This document shows, piece after piece, positions 8,883 through 17,723 of a stretch of 64,000 bases of DNA. The first letter of the stretch is position 1. Each line of letters opens with the position of its first letter. The position numbers and the translations under genes are program-made. The notes below the pieces were generated by a model, which saw only the letters and a list, made by a program, of their open reading frames with translations, made no database searches and had not been told where the DNA came from. This stretch comes from Hoeflea prorocentri (GTDB taxonomy: Bacteria; Pseudomonadota; Alphaproteobacteria; Rhizobiales; Rhizobiaceae), in the NCBI RefSeq assembly GCF_027944115.1, contig NZ_JAPJZI010000001.1, positions 2,914,001 to 2,978,000 on the forward strand. Reading direction: 5' to 3'.

Positions 8883-9029
8883 CTACGGGAAACCCGAGGC
8901 GGTGATAGCAGAGCCGAAAACAGGATCAGCAGCGACGGCGTGGTCGGCGTGGACATCGGTTGCGGCACCAGGGCCAAACTCTTCAACAATGGCAAAGCAA
9001 TGCCTCCGCATATTGGCCGAAGCAAGCAT
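8883..9029 (-). CDS. Short ORF of 48 codons with a strong ribosome site
   Basis: An ATG at 9029 follows GGAGGA by three bases and opens a 48-codon frame ('MLASANMRRHCFAIVEEF...') that ends before the FAH remnant. I do not recognise the protein. It may be the broken 5' part of the gene that once lay between the lactonase and the SDR, in another frame from the FAH remnant. Confidence 0.3.
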   Translation of the reverse strand: MLASANMRRHCFAIVEEFGPGAATDVHADHAVAADPVFGSAITASGFP

Positions 9030-9050
9030 GATTCCTCCGCGGGCTTACGC

Positions 9051-9923
9051 CTAACCGCCAAACCAGTTTTCCGGCTGACCCGTGACGTCCGTGGCGATCT
9101 TCAGCGTGGCGCCGTCAATTGCGGATGGATCGTCCATCGCGAACCGGGCCGACGTGACGATGAGTGTTGACAGGTCATCGCCTGCGAAAGTCGCCGCGGT
9201 GGGGTTTTCGACCGGCAGATCGATAACACGATCAACACGACCATCCGGCGCATACCGGATTACCCGTCCGGCTGAAAAGCGCGCGGTCCACAAACAACCA
9301 TCCGCATCCATCGTACTGCCATCGGGCAGACCGGGACCGCCGGACACAAAGACACGGCGATTGTAAATGTCGCCGCTGTCATTGTCGTAATCCCAGACCC
9401 AGATCGTGTTTTGCAAACTGTCGCCGAAATAAAAGCGGGTCCGATCTGGAGACCAGGCCATTGTGTTGGGTATGCCGAGATCGGCCTCTCCGAACCCTGT
9501 CACATTTGTCCCATCCAGCCGATAAAGCCGTCCGCGAGCCGCCGCCTGTTCGCGAGGTTCGAGATCGGGCGTCAGATTGTTTTCCATGCTTGCGACCCAC
9601 AGGCGTCCGGCGGGGTCGCATTTGCCTTCGTTGAGGCGCATATAGGGATCGCGTTCGGGCACGATTGTGGTCGCGGTCGGCCCTTCCCCAGGTGACCAGC
9701 GGGCAACGCCGCCAGCAAACGAGACGGCTGCGGGGCCTTCGGGCGAAAGGGCAAGCGCTGTCGGGAGGTCATCGGTCTGCCAGGTTTCGGTTTGTCCGTC
9801 CGAAAAGCGTCGGCGCCGGATGCGCTTGCCAACGATATCGACTGACCAGATGTGACCGGCGCCATCCCAGAACGGACTTTCACCAACTTCGTCTCGCTCA
9901 GGGCCCAGAACTTCAGGTTTCAT
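9051..9923 (-). CDS. SMP-30/gluconolactonase-family lactonase
   Basis: 290 residues, six-bladed SMP-30 propeller. 'GESPFWD' near 14-20 carries the metal-binding Glu, 'LNEGKCDPAGRLWVASM' is the family hallmark, 'PNTMAWSPD' carries the metal Asn, and 'PDGSTMDADG' carries the catalytic Asp. These Ca/Zn enzymes open sugar-acid lactones such as xylono-, arabinono- or gluconolactone. The ATG overlaps the stop of the GntR gene by four bases. Between the sugar dehydrogenase step and the enolase-type dehydratase of the same operon a lactonase is expected. Confidence 0.85.
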   Translation of the reverse strand: MKPEVLGPERDEVGESPFWDGAGHIWSVDIVGKRIRRRRFSDGQTETWQTDDLPTALALSPEGPAAVSFAGGVARWSPGEGPTATTIVPERDPYMRLNEGKCDPAGRLWVASMENNLTPDLEPREQAAARGRLYRLDGTNVTGFGEADLGIPNTMAWSPDRTRFYFGDSLQNTIWVWDYDNDSGDIYNRRVFVSGGPGLPDGSTMDADGCLWTARFSAGRVIRYAPDGRVDRVIDLPVENPTAATFAGDDLSTLIVTSARFAMDDPSAIDGATLKIATDVTGQPENWFGG

Positions 9924-10651
9924 GGCCGGACCCTCAAGTTCGGCTCTGGCGAAGAATCAAAATAATCCGGGTATTTGCTGCGCGCCTCATCGACATAGGA
10001 AAAAATTCTCCGCAAGTGCGTGAGCATCGCTGCTTCGGCCGCATCAGCGTCACCCGTCTCTATGGCGTCCGCAATCTGGGTATGCTGATGTATAACGACG
10101 TCAAGATCCTCGACTGCCTGCACCATCAAATGGCGGAATCGGTCCATATGCACTTTCATACGGCGGATGTCGGGCAGAACGTCGGACCTGCCGGCATAGG
10201 CGGCAATCAGCCCGTGAAATTCCTCGTCAGATCCATAGAACCCATCCTTGTCGTCGAATTGCAAATACGTTCTTTGCAATGTGATTTCCTTGCGCAGGCT
10301 CTCGATCAGCTTGTCACGCGCCGGCAGGGCCACGACCCGGCGCAACAGAGCCAACTCGAGTGCTTCGCGCATGAATTGCGAACGTTCCAGATCGGAATTC
10401 CTCAAAGGCGAAACCCTGCTGCCACGCTGGGGCATGACCTCGACAAAACCACGCTCGGCGAGCAAGGCCAGCGCTTCCCGCGCAGGAGTTCGGCTGATGC
10501 CGAGCATCTCCGAAACCGATGCCTCAGACAGCGATTGATATGGTTCGAGCTCGAAGGAAATGATGCGATGCAGCAGGTCCTGATAGGCATGCTTGGCAAG
10601 CGGCAGACCAGAACCTTTGGTTGGATGTCTCATCTTCTGAACCTTGCTCAT
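9920..10651 (-). CDS. GntR-family regulator, FCD (FadR) subfamily
   Basis: 243 residues. N-terminal winged helix with 'MLGISRTPAREALALLAERG' and an all-helical FCD domain whose metal-binding His residues are visible in 'EFHGLI' and the later 'HTQIADAI' segment. It sits inside the transport/catabolic operon, overlapping the permease stop and the lactonase start by four bases each, so it is transcribed with the genes it probably represses. FCD domains usually bind the sugar acid or a pathway intermediate. The palindrome at 16900-16917 ahead of the operon is a candidate site. Confidence 0.85.
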   Translation of the reverse strand: MSKVQKMRHPTKGSGLPLAKHAYQDLLHRIISFELEPYQSLSEASVSEMLGISRTPAREALALLAERGFVEVMPQRGSRVSPLRNSDLERSQFMREALELALLRRVVALPARDKLIESLRKEITLQRTYLQFDDKDGFYGSDEEFHGLIAAYAGRSDVLPDIRRMKVHMDRFRHLMVQAVEDLDVVIHQHTQIADAIETGDADAAEAAMLTHLRRIFSYVDEARSKYPDYFDSSPEPNLRVRP

Positions 10652-11529
10652 GCTTGCTGCACCCTGAGACCTTGCATGAAATACTTCCTCAGCAGAAAGA
10701 ACAAAACCAACGAGGGCACTGAAGCCAACAGCGCGGCAGTCAGAACCACATTCGGCCCGATTGATGAGTAGCTGCCCTGAAAGACCAGCAGCGCATTCAT
10801 GATGGACCGAGTTTCCAGCCGATTACCCAGCACAGTTGAAAACAGCATATCATTCCAGATCCAGGTGAACTGCAAAAGGAATACAGCGATCATCGGACCG
10901 GTCGTATTGGGCAGAACGATGCGGAAAAATACTGTGAACTCTCCGGCACCGTCCATGCGGGCCGCCTCGTCCATTTCACGAGACAGCCCTGACATAAAGT
11001 TGCGCAGCACCAAGGTCGGAAAAGGTACGCAGATCGCGGTGTAAAACAGCAGCATACCTGCGTGCGAATTCAGGAGACCCAGCTTCTGATAGCCGAAGAA
11101 AAGCGGAATCAAGTACATCTGGAAAGGGAATACTGTGCCGGCAAAGATGAGCATGAACCAGCCATTCCGCCACGGGATATCGATGCGGGTTATTGCAAAT
11201 GCAGCCATAGCAGCGAAGAACACGGCCAGCGCGGCGCCAAATGTACCGTAGATGGCCGAGTTGAACATCGACTGACCCATATTCCCCAGTTCCCATGCTT
11301 GCCGCATGTTCTCGACAATCGGGCTAAGCCCTGAAGGCAGGGACAGGGGCGGATTCAGGGCGTATTCCGTGTTCGACTTGAAGATCGAAATAGCCAGGAA
11401 ATAAAAAGGAAGCACCCAGACAAGCGAGAAGACAATCGCGACGAGAAACTTCCAGCGGCCGCTGCGATGGCGGGCGTTTTCTCGCCGGGCGATGGCATCA
11501 AGGTCGAGGAGATGCAAATCCACAGCCAT
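10648..11529 (-). CDS. Carbohydrate ABC transporter permease (MalG type)
   Basis: 293 residues from the ATG at 11529, which overlaps the stop of the other permease as ATGA. A longer frame exists but would run into that gene. About six membrane helices and the EAA loop 'EAARMDGAGEFTVFFRIVLP', which docks to the ATPase, are visible. Belongs to the CUT1 sugar importer group. Together with MalF-, MalK- and binding-protein-like neighbours it forms one importer in the inner membrane. Confidence 0.9.
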   Translation of the reverse strand: MAVDLHLLDLDAIARRENARHRSGRWKFLVAIVFSLVWVLPFYFLAISIFKSNTEYALNPPLSLPSGLSPIVENMRQAWELGNMGQSMFNSAIYGTFGAALAVFFAAMAAFAITRIDIPWRNGWFMLIFAGTVFPFQMYLIPLFFGYQKLGLLNSHAGMLLFYTAICVPFPTLVLRNFMSGLSREMDEAARMDGAGEFTVFFRIVLPNTTGPMIAVFLLQFTWIWNDMLFSTVLGNRLETRSIMNALLVFQGSYSSIGPNVVLTAALLASVPSLVLFFLLRKYFMQGLRVQQA

Positions 11530-12479
11530 CAGCGCACCATCCTGTCCACGCGGGACTGCAGCAGTGTTTGAATCCAGGTCACGCACAGAACCACCAGCCC
11601 GATGATCACGGCAACCGCCGATCCAAACGCCCAGCTGCCTTTCTGAAAAGCTTCAAAATACATGAATACCGCCAATGCCAGACTGCGCTGTCCCGGATAA
11701 TTCACACCCATCACCCAAAGCAGATCGAAGACGGTAAATCCGGCCAGAACCGACAGGATCGTCACCATCAACAAGGTCGGCATCAAAAGCGGCAGCGTAA
11801 TGCGTCGAAATATCTGCCAGCTGCTCGCTCCGTCGATGCGGGCAGCTTCGATCGGGTCACGCGGAATTGCAGCCAGTCCCAGCAGCAAAAGTACCATGAC
11901 AAGACCGGCGGTCTGCCAGACAAAGGTGGCGATGATGGCCGGGGTCACGGTGTTATCCTGGTAAAGCCAACCGATTTCCACCTGGCTCCCCGAAACCAGT
12001 GACAGCCCGCGGTTCAAGAGCCCCGCTGGTGCATAGACATAAAACCACAGAACACCGACGGCGGTTGGAGCGAGAATCCTGGGTATGAACACGATATTCT
12101 TGAACAGCTCCGCGCCACGCATGTTGCGTAGAAACATCGCCATGCCCAGCCCTAACGCGATGGGAAAAACGATTGACGCCACCACCCAGATCGCCGTGTT
12201 CAGCAACGCCTCGGCAAAGAACGGGTTGCTGGCCATCTTCTCATAATTGGCAAAACCGGCATACTCGCCAAACCCTTTGAACTTCTTCCACTTGGTGAAA
12301 CTGAGCCAAACATTGTACCCCACCGGCGCCAGAAGCAGGCCGAGCACAAGAAGAAGGGCCGGGGCCATGAATAACAGCCCCACCCCAAGGCGACCGCGCC
12401 GTCTGACCCGTTCCCTGCGAGCGATTTCGTCAAGGCCGATACGATCAAGTATTGCGGAGTCTTTTGCGGCGCGATCCAT
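11529..12479 (-). CDS. Carbohydrate ABC transporter permease (MalF type)
   Basis: 316 residues, with a cytoplasmic N-terminus of about 30 residues, then six or more hydrophobic helices. The EAA loop reads 'EAARIDGASSWQIFRRITLP'. CUT1 family inner-membrane channel partner of the downstream MalG-type protein. The solute-binding protein gene ends 11 bases upstream, so the order is binding protein, MalF, MalG on one transcript. Confidence 0.9.
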   Translation of the reverse strand: MDRAAKDSAILDRIGLDEIARRERVRRRGRLGVGLLFMAPALLLVLGLLLAPVGYNVWLSFTKWKKFKGFGEYAGFANYEKMASNPFFAEALLNTAIWVVASIVFPIALGLGMAMFLRNMRGAELFKNIVFIPRILAPTAVGVLWFYVYAPAGLLNRGLSLVSGSQVEIGWLYQDNTVTPAIIATFVWQTAGLVMVLLLLGLAAIPRDPIEAARIDGASSWQIFRRITLPLLMPTLLMVTILSVLAGFTVFDLLWVMGVNYPGQRSLALAVFMYFEAFQKGSWAFGSAVAVIIGLVVLCVTWIQTLLQSRVDRMVR

Positions 12480-12490
12480 CGGTGTCTAAC

Positions 12491-13714
12491 TCACTGATCG
12501 GCCCAGTATTCGGCGTTGAGCGCCTGCATGGTCGCCATCACGTCCTCAGCAGTCTCCATGGTCGGATCCAGCATGAACCGGTTCATCTCGGCCACCAGTT
12601 CACCCTGAAGATCCGGGGGAACCGCCTCCCACCAGCGCAGATATGCGCCGGTACCGGCCGCAGCCATATCCGAATTCACTTTCGACACGACAGTATTTGG
12701 AGCGTTCGCCGCGTCGTTGCCGATGTAGTTGCCCGAGGCTTCACCCCAGACATTCGCGCCATCGACCGAAACGAAGTATTTGAGCGCCGCCATGGTATCT
12801 TCATCTTCAATGCCGGCTTTCGACACGACGATCGGCGCACCTTCCACGATGACTGCGCTGGCGTTGCCATCAACGGCATTGGGCATGATGAACACGCCGA
12901 CATCGTCTTTCGGCACACCCGCCGCCGTGACAAGTCCGTAGGCCCATTCGCCGATCAGGTACATGGCTCCTGCACCGCGTGCATAATCATTGACTTCCTC
13001 AGTCGAACGCGCGTCGGAGAACCAGCCCTTTGCGTACATGTCAGACCAGGTCTGGAACACTTCGCGGACCTCGTCGCTATCATATGCGACGGAACCGTCA
13101 TTCAGCCCGTTATAGGCCTCGGGATGCAGCCGCAACAATAGTTCCTGAAACCAGATGAACCCGCGCCATCCCTCTTGAACCGTTGCCAGAAAAGGCGTGT
13201 GTCCTGCGGACTTGATCGTCTCGGCGGCGGCCATCAATTCAGCCCAGCTTTTCGGCTCCGAAATCCCCAGCTCGGCAAAGAGCGGCTTGTTGTAGAGCAC
13301 CACCCAGCGTGCCATGACCAGCGGAACCGCATAGGGCTGACCGTCGACCATAAACAAGTCCTTGGCCGAAGCACCGTAGTCGCCGCTCTCGATCATTTCC
13401 TTCCAAAGGTCGTCAAGTGGCGCGATTTGTCCTGTGCTAACCAGTTCATTGAAGGTTTCGCCGGTCCACCAGGTGAACAGATTCGGGGTCTGCCCGGAAG
13501 CCACCGAGGCCTGAATGAACGCCTTGTATTGTTCAGCGGTCGCATAGGGCGTCTCGACAATCTTCACGCCCGTGGCGGCTTGCGACCCGGCACCCACTTT
13601 TTGCAGCTGCTCGGACCAGAAGCCCTTGTCGTGAAACAGCTGGACCTCACCGGCGATCGCCGAGGTTGCAGCAAGGATTGCCCCGACGGCAGCTCCTATC
13701 AATATCTTTTTCAT
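12491..13714 (-). CDS. ABC sugar transporter, extracellular solute-binding protein
   Basis: 407 residues from the ATG at 13714, which has GGAGGAAG just upstream; an earlier in-frame ATG at 13729 overlaps that site and is rejected. A signal peptide is clear (MKKIL, then a hydrophobic stretch ending 'TSAIA' near residue 21). The rest is a family 1 sugar-binding fold, with 'WWTGETFNEL' and 'GAGAMYLIGEWA' typical of these proteins. It captures the substrate in the periplasm for the MalF/MalG/MalK-type importer of this operon. The ligand is not evident. Confidence 0.9.
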   Translation of the reverse strand: MKKILIGAAVGAILAATSAIAGEVQLFHDKGFWSEQLQKVGAGSQAATGVKIVETPYATAEQYKAFIQASVASGQTPNLFTWWTGETFNELVSTGQIAPLDDLWKEMIESGDYGASAKDLFMVDGQPYAVPLVMARWVVLYNKPLFAELGISEPKSWAELMAAAETIKSAGHTPFLATVQEGWRGFIWFQELLLRLHPEAYNGLNDGSVAYDSDEVREVFQTWSDMYAKGWFSDARSTEEVNDYARGAGAMYLIGEWAYGLVTAAGVPKDDVGVFIMPNAVDGNASAVIVEGAPIVVSKAGIEDEDTMAALKYFVSVDGANVWGEASGNYIGNDAANAPNTVVSKVNSDMAAAGTGAYLRWWEAVPPDLQGELVAEMNRFMLDPTMETAEDVMATMQALNAEYWADQ

Positions 13715-13747
13715 GTCTTCCTCCTCCATTGGGAACTGGTTTGTCGT

Positions 13748-14851
13748 TTATTCTCGAAGGCTGAGCTCCGTTTCAGCATCGAACAGGTGCAGGCGATCGG
13801 AATTGATGTGAAATCGCACTGTTTCTCCGTCTTCGATCCAGCGAGGTTGCTGCATCCGCGCCACGAATTGCGTGCCGGACAGTTGAGCGAACAAAAGTGT
13901 TTCGTTGCCGAGAAATTCAGACAACATGACCTGCGCTTCTATACCGGCCGCGTCCGCCGGGTGCAGGCCGTGGCCAAGCGGCACAATGTCCTCGGCACGC
14001 AGACCGGCGATAACCCTTTGCCCCGCAACGAGGCCTGCGGCAAAGCGGTCTTGCGGCACCGCGATCCGCAACGCATCGTTGACCACACTCAGGCCACCGT
14101 CGCCGTCCGGTTCCAGAACGCCGTCGAAGAAATTCATCTGCGGTGTTCCGATGAATCCGGCGACGAACCTGCTCGCCGGATTTTCGAAGACTTCAAGAGG
14201 CGTGCCCTTTTGGGCAATCTCACCGTCTTTCATAACCACGATAATGTCAGCCAGCGTCATCGCTTCGATCTGATCATGGGTCACATAGATGGTCGTAACT
14301 CCAAGGCGATGTTGAAGCCGCTTGATCTCCACCCGCATCTGATTGCGCAGCTTTGCGTCCAGGTTCGACAGGGGTTCGTCGAACAGAAACACCTCCGGTT
14401 CACGCACGATTGCCCGTCCCATGGCGACACGTTGGCGCTGGCCGCCGGAAAGCTCGGACGGCCTTCTGTCCAGGTAAGGTTCAAGTTCCAGCGCCTGAAC
14501 GGCGCCGGCAACCCTGCCCTCGATCTCATCGGTCGACATTTTTGCCAGCTTCAACGAAAAGGTCAGGTTGTCGCGAACCGTGAGGTGCGGGTAGAGCGCA
14601 TAGGTCTGAAAGACCATTGCCACCCCGCGGTCGCGAGAAGGCAGATCATTTGCCAACGTATCACCGATTCGCAGTTCGCCGTGGCTTATGCTCTCGAGAC
14701 CCGCAATCATCCGCAGGGTCGTCGACTTCCCGCATCCCGAGGGCCCGACAAGCACGACGAACGAGCCGTCCGGAACATCCAGATCGATACCGCGGACTGC
14801 AAGGACCTTGCCGTAGACCTTGACCAGATCACGCACCACTACTTCGGCCAC
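13748..14851 (-). CDS. ABC transporter ATPase (UgpC/MalK type)
   Basis: 367 residues. Walker A 'GPSGCGKST' (36-44), Q-loop '[10 protein letters not shown]', signature 'LSGGQ' (134-138), Walker B 'FLFDEP' (155-160), H-loop '[12 protein letters not shown]', then a C-terminal OB/TOBE domain from about 240, which is specific to CUT1 sugar importers. It overlaps the end of the dehydratase gene by 13 bases, which suggests coupled translation. It energises the MalF/MalG-type permease in this operon. Confidence 0.92.
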   Translation of the reverse strand: MAEVVVRDLVKVYGKVLAVRGIDLDVPDGSFVVLVGPSGCGKSTTLRMIAGLESISHGELRIGDTLANDLPSRDRGVAMVFQTYALYPHLTVRDNLTFSLKLAKMSTDEIEGRVAGAVQALELEPYLDRRPSELSGGQRQRVAMGRAIVREPEVFLFDEPLSNLDAKLRNQMRVEIKRLQHRLGVTTIYVTHDQIEAMTLADIIVVMKDGEIAQKGTPLEVFENPASRFVAGFIGTPQMNFFDGVLEPDGDGGLSVVNDALRIAVPQDRFAAGLVAGQRVIAGLRAEDIVPLGHGLHPADAAGIEAQVMLSEFLGNETLLFAQLSGTQFVARMQQPRWIEDGETVRFHINSDRLHLFDAETELSLRE

Positions 14852-16086
14852 GATTGATCCCCCGATACCGTTTTCACATCTGGATTTGCGAAGTTCTTTT
14901 CAGGCCAGATGGAATACCAGCCTGGTCGAGCCGGATCGCGGTCATAGGCATAACCACCGGTCTTTCGGAAAAACTCGGAATACTGGGCGATCTTGTCCCG
15001 GCAAGGCTCCACGCCAAGACCTGGATCGGTCGGCACGTCGATACAGCCGTTCCTGTAAGGCAGCTTGCCGCCTTTCAAGATATCATCGGTCAAATGGTGG
15101 TAGTGGGCATCCGCCGCAAAGTTCAGGTTTGGAAGCATGGCCCCAAGATGCAGCATCGACGCTAGTTGAATCCCTAACTCACCGGACGAATGCACAGCGG
15201 CCGAACGCTGAAAAGTCTCCAGCACGTGCGCCGCCTTGATAGACTGGCGGATACCGCCCCAGAAGGTGGTGTCCAGAAGGACAACATCGACCTGGTCGTG
15301 CAGGATGCACTGGGTCAGCTGCTCAAAATTCACCACGACCATATTGGTTGCGGTCGGGATCGGCTGCCCCGCACGCACCCTCCGCATCCCTTCCAGCCCC
15401 CAGGTCGGGTCCTCAAAGTAGTCGTTGTTGAGATCGGCGATTGAGCGCCCGATTCGGATGGCCTCCTCGACCGACCAAACGCCGTTCGGGTCCAGTCTTA
15501 GCGTGTCTTCGGGGAAAGCTTCCGCGAGGGCACGAATTACCGCAACTTCGTGCTTGGGATCAAAATGCCCACCTTTGAGCTTGTGGGTGCGAAACCCGTG
15601 CTTTTCTTTGAGATTTCGGGCGTGAGCAACGATTTCGTCGGGATTTGTTTCACCGCCGGCGCCGCCTTCTTCGTAGCGAAAAAACAGATAGCTGGCGAAT
15701 TCGACTTTGTCCCGAAGAGCACCGCCAAGAATCTGGTGAGCAGGCAAACCGAGGCGTTTCCCGGCCAGATCGATGCAGGCCATTTCGATTGCGGCATGCA
15801 GTTGCAGGCGGTTGTTATAGAGTGTCGCCGTGGGATTCATCAGTTTCCAGCGCAACTGCTCCAAATTCAACGGATCGTGCCCCAACAGATAGGGTTTCAG
15901 CGATATCACCGATGCTTCCGCACTCTCGCCGCCACCGCCAAGCTCACCCCAGCCGGACAGACCGTCATCGCCGACAACTTCGACGATTGTCCGGATAAAG
16001 CGTCCCCAGTGCGCGCCGGCGGAATGCCGTAGCGGCGCCTCAAGCGGAACCGCGACAGTTGTCGCCTTGATGTCGGTAATCGTCAC
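14839..16086 (-). CDS. Enolase-superfamily sugar-acid dehydratase (glucarate-dehydratase-like)
   Basis: 415 residues. N-terminal capping domain to about 130, then a TIM barrel with all catalytic elements: 'HKLKGG' (K169, K171), metal ligands D199 in 'RLDPNG', E225 in 'FEDPTWG' and N248 in 'ATNM', and the D272/H299 dyad in 'LLDTTFWGG' and 'AVHSSGELG'. An Asn third ligand and the KxK pattern point to the D-glucarate dehydratase group. It would dehydrate an aldonate or aldarate to a 2-keto-3-deoxy acid, following the lactonase of the operon. The true substrate needs testing. Confidence 0.85.
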   Translation of the reverse strand: MTITDIKATTVAVPLEAPLRHSAGAHWGRFIRTIVEVVGDDGLSGWGELGGGGESAEASVISLKPYLLGHDPLNLEQLRWKLMNPTATLYNNRLQLHAAIEMACIDLAGKRLGLPAHQILGGALRDKVEFASYLFFRYEEGGAGGETNPDEIVAHARNLKEKHGFRTHKLKGGHFDPKHEVAVIRALAEAFPEDTLRLDPNGVWSVEEAIRIGRSIADLNNDYFEDPTWGLEGMRRVRAGQPIPTATNMVVVNFEQLTQCILHDQVDVVLLDTTFWGGIRQSIKAAHVLETFQRSAAVHSSGELGIQLASMLHLGAMLPNLNFAADAHYHHLTDDILKGGKLPYRNGCIDVPTDPGLGVEPCRDKIAQYSEFFRKTGGYAYDRDPARPGWYSIWPEKNFANPDVKTVSGDQSWPK

Positions 16087-16098
16087 GCAGAGTTACTC

Positions 16099-16857
16099 CT
16101 ATCTGGGGGAACCGCCCAGGCGGGTCATCAGCCCCCCGTCGATCCGGATCACCTCGCCGGTTATGAACGAAGCGCGCCCGGACAAAAGGAAAGCCACAAG
16201 TTCGGCCACCTCACCGGCCTCCGCCGCGCGGCCCAGCGGATGCATTGCATCGATTTCGCCCCAAACTGCGCCCGGATCATCTGCCAGCCCAACTGCCCAA
16301 TCGAGCATTGGCGTCTTGACTGATCCCGGAGCCACTGCGTTTGACCGGACCCCGACATCTGCAAAATCAACCGCAATCGACTTGGCCAGCCCGATGAGTC
16401 CGTGTTTCGAGACGGTGTAAGCAGCAACGTTTTGTTGAGTCGCCAGTCCTTGAACCGAAGCCATGAACACGCATGCGCCCTTTGACTTGACCAACTGCGG
16501 CAGCAAGGCGCGCGACATCAGATAGGCGCCTCGCAAATTGACGTTCAGAACCTCGTCCCACTGCTCGGGCGTGGTTTCGGCCGCGGATCCATACCTTTGA
16601 ATGCCGGCGTTGTGAGACAACCCGGTTGCTCCGCCCATATCCATCGCGGCCCTTGCGGTGTGTTCAGATGTCGCCTCGTCCGCCACCGAGCCGGTGATGC
16701 AGGTAACTTGGGTTGTCCCGGAAGCAATTTCTGTTTTGACCTTGTCCAGGCCGGCAGCGTCGACATCGACCAAAACCAACGCCTCGCCGTCCCGGGCCAT
16801 CCGCTCGGCTACGGCGCGCCCAATTCCATTGCCGGCCCCGGTTATTACCACGCACAT
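16099..16857 (-). CDS. SDR-family oxidoreductase, first gene of the sugar operon
   Basis: 252 residues. Cofactor motif 'TGAGNGIG' (6-13), 'HNAG', catalytic Ser in 'MASVQG', 'YTVSKHG' with the Tyr/Lys pair and a C-terminal 'ITGEVIRIDGG'. Its position at the head of an operon with lactonase and dehydratase suggests an NAD(P) aldose 1-dehydrogenase making the lactone, while the second SDR acts later on the keto-deoxy acid. The opposite order of roles is equally possible. Confidence 0.78.
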   Translation of the reverse strand: MCVVITGAGNGIGRAVAERMARDGEALVLVDVDAAGLDKVKTEIASGTTQVTCITGSVADEATSEHTARAAMDMGGATGLSHNAGIQRYGSAAETTPEQWDEVLNVNLRGAYLMSRALLPQLVKSKGACVFMASVQGLATQQNVAAYTVSKHGLIGLAKSIAVDFADVGVRSNAVAPGSVKTPMLDWAVGLADDPGAVWGEIDAMHPLGRAAEAGEVAELVAFLLSGRASFITGEVIRIDGGLMTRLGGSPR

Positions 16858-16899
16858 TCTCAGAACCCCGTCGATTCTCGTGTCACCGCGACAATTACC

Positions 16900-16917
16900 A
16901 CGCTACCATGGTAGTGT
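16900..16917. promoter_or_regulatory. Palindrome ahead of the sugar operon (candidate GntR operator)
   Basis: The 12-bp core CTACCATGGTAG (16903-16914) is a perfect palindrome and extends to 18 bp with one mismatched pair. It lies 43-60 bases upstream of the first SDR, where a repressor would block the operon promoter. A TACCA half-site repeats just downstream near 16896. The FCD-type GntR protein encoded in the operon is the likely binder (inference). Confidence 0.45.
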
Positions 16918-17684
16918 CCAGCACAAGGCGTTACTCGGTTCCAATTCTCGCAAAACGGAATGGCTAGTCTGCTCTGATCCCCGAAAGTCATCCACAAGCG
17001 CCCTGGCGTGGAAAAGGTGAGCCCTCTTGACGGATTGGTATTCTTAAACTGACGAGCGCTGGGTGAAGTGTCGGCGCTCCTTGCCGCAGTATCGCTTTGT
17101 GTCAGCCGATCAGATACTCAGTTCGTTCGAAGAGACAGACACTCGTGTAGTGACATCAATTGCCGACTTCTGCACCGCTTCGGCAGCGAGCCGGTCAAAA
17201 CAGGGCGTTTGATCTTTAATGATTACGCTGCCCGAACAACCATCGCCCCGGCCCTTCGAGCACAGCTCTCAGGGTGTTCAATGGTCAATCAGGCGCCTAA
17301 CGCTCTGAGATTGTTGCGGATGCAAAACCTTCAATTTGCCCGGCGCATGAAAGGGATACCGAAACAACAACAAGACACTTCCGGAACCCGTGATACCAAA
17401 ACTATAACTGACGAAACAGTCCGGGGGACTTCAACTCTATCAAGACAAAAACCTCCAAACATCTCGTCGCAAGGGATTGCGGACCTGGTCTGCAGTTTTG
17501 CTGTTTGACGCCGGATTTCGTTGTCTGGGCGGGGTTCTCGTGGGTCGCCGTTGTTCCTCCTTAGAGGATGATGGCGAAATAGGCCGCAAATTTTCAGATC
17601 ACGCTCGGGACCAACAACCTGATTCAGTGGTGGTTCGTAACAATTGTTCCGCGAGGCAGACATGCGGCCCCGGCCGGGGCGTGA
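16918..17684. other. Intergenic region with one dispersed repeat
   Basis: About 770 bases between the sugar operon and the dipeptide importer. I see no credible gene; the open frames have atypical composition and no ribosome sites. The stretch holds copy 1 of the 26-base dispersed repeat (17251-17276) and looks like decayed sequence. Confidence 0.4.
17251..17276. repeat. Dispersed 26-bp repeat, copy 1
   Basis: Contains the 20-base core GCCCTTCGAGCACAGCTCTC, which is identical at 25984 and 34662; the following six bases differ slightly (AGGGTG here). The core can fold as GAGC-ACA-GCTC inside flanking CCC/GGG. All three copies lie in decayed intergenic sequence. Confidence 0.75.
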
Positions 17685-17715
17685 GCTGTGCACCACGAAT
17701 GACGCGGTGCACAGC
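17685..17715 (-). terminator. Stem-loop after the dipeptide-importer operon
   Basis: A perfect 10-bp stem, GCTGTGCACC paired with GGTGCACAGC, with an 11-base loop lies eight bases beyond the stop of the binding protein. A GC-rich palindrome (17667-17680) follows it. There is no clear U-tract, so it may terminate with Rho help or protect the 3' end. Confidence 0.5.
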
Positions 17716-17723
17716 AAAGTGAT

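Noticed and set aside
13175-14857. 560-codon plus-strand frame opposite the sugar ATPase and binding protein
   Set aside because: Antisense shadow of two clear ABC genes; residue composition (rich in R, H, Q) is not that of a real protein.
17331-17717. 128-codon minus-strand frame after the dipeptide binding protein
   Set aside because: Covers the terminator hairpin and has atypical composition; not credible as a gene.
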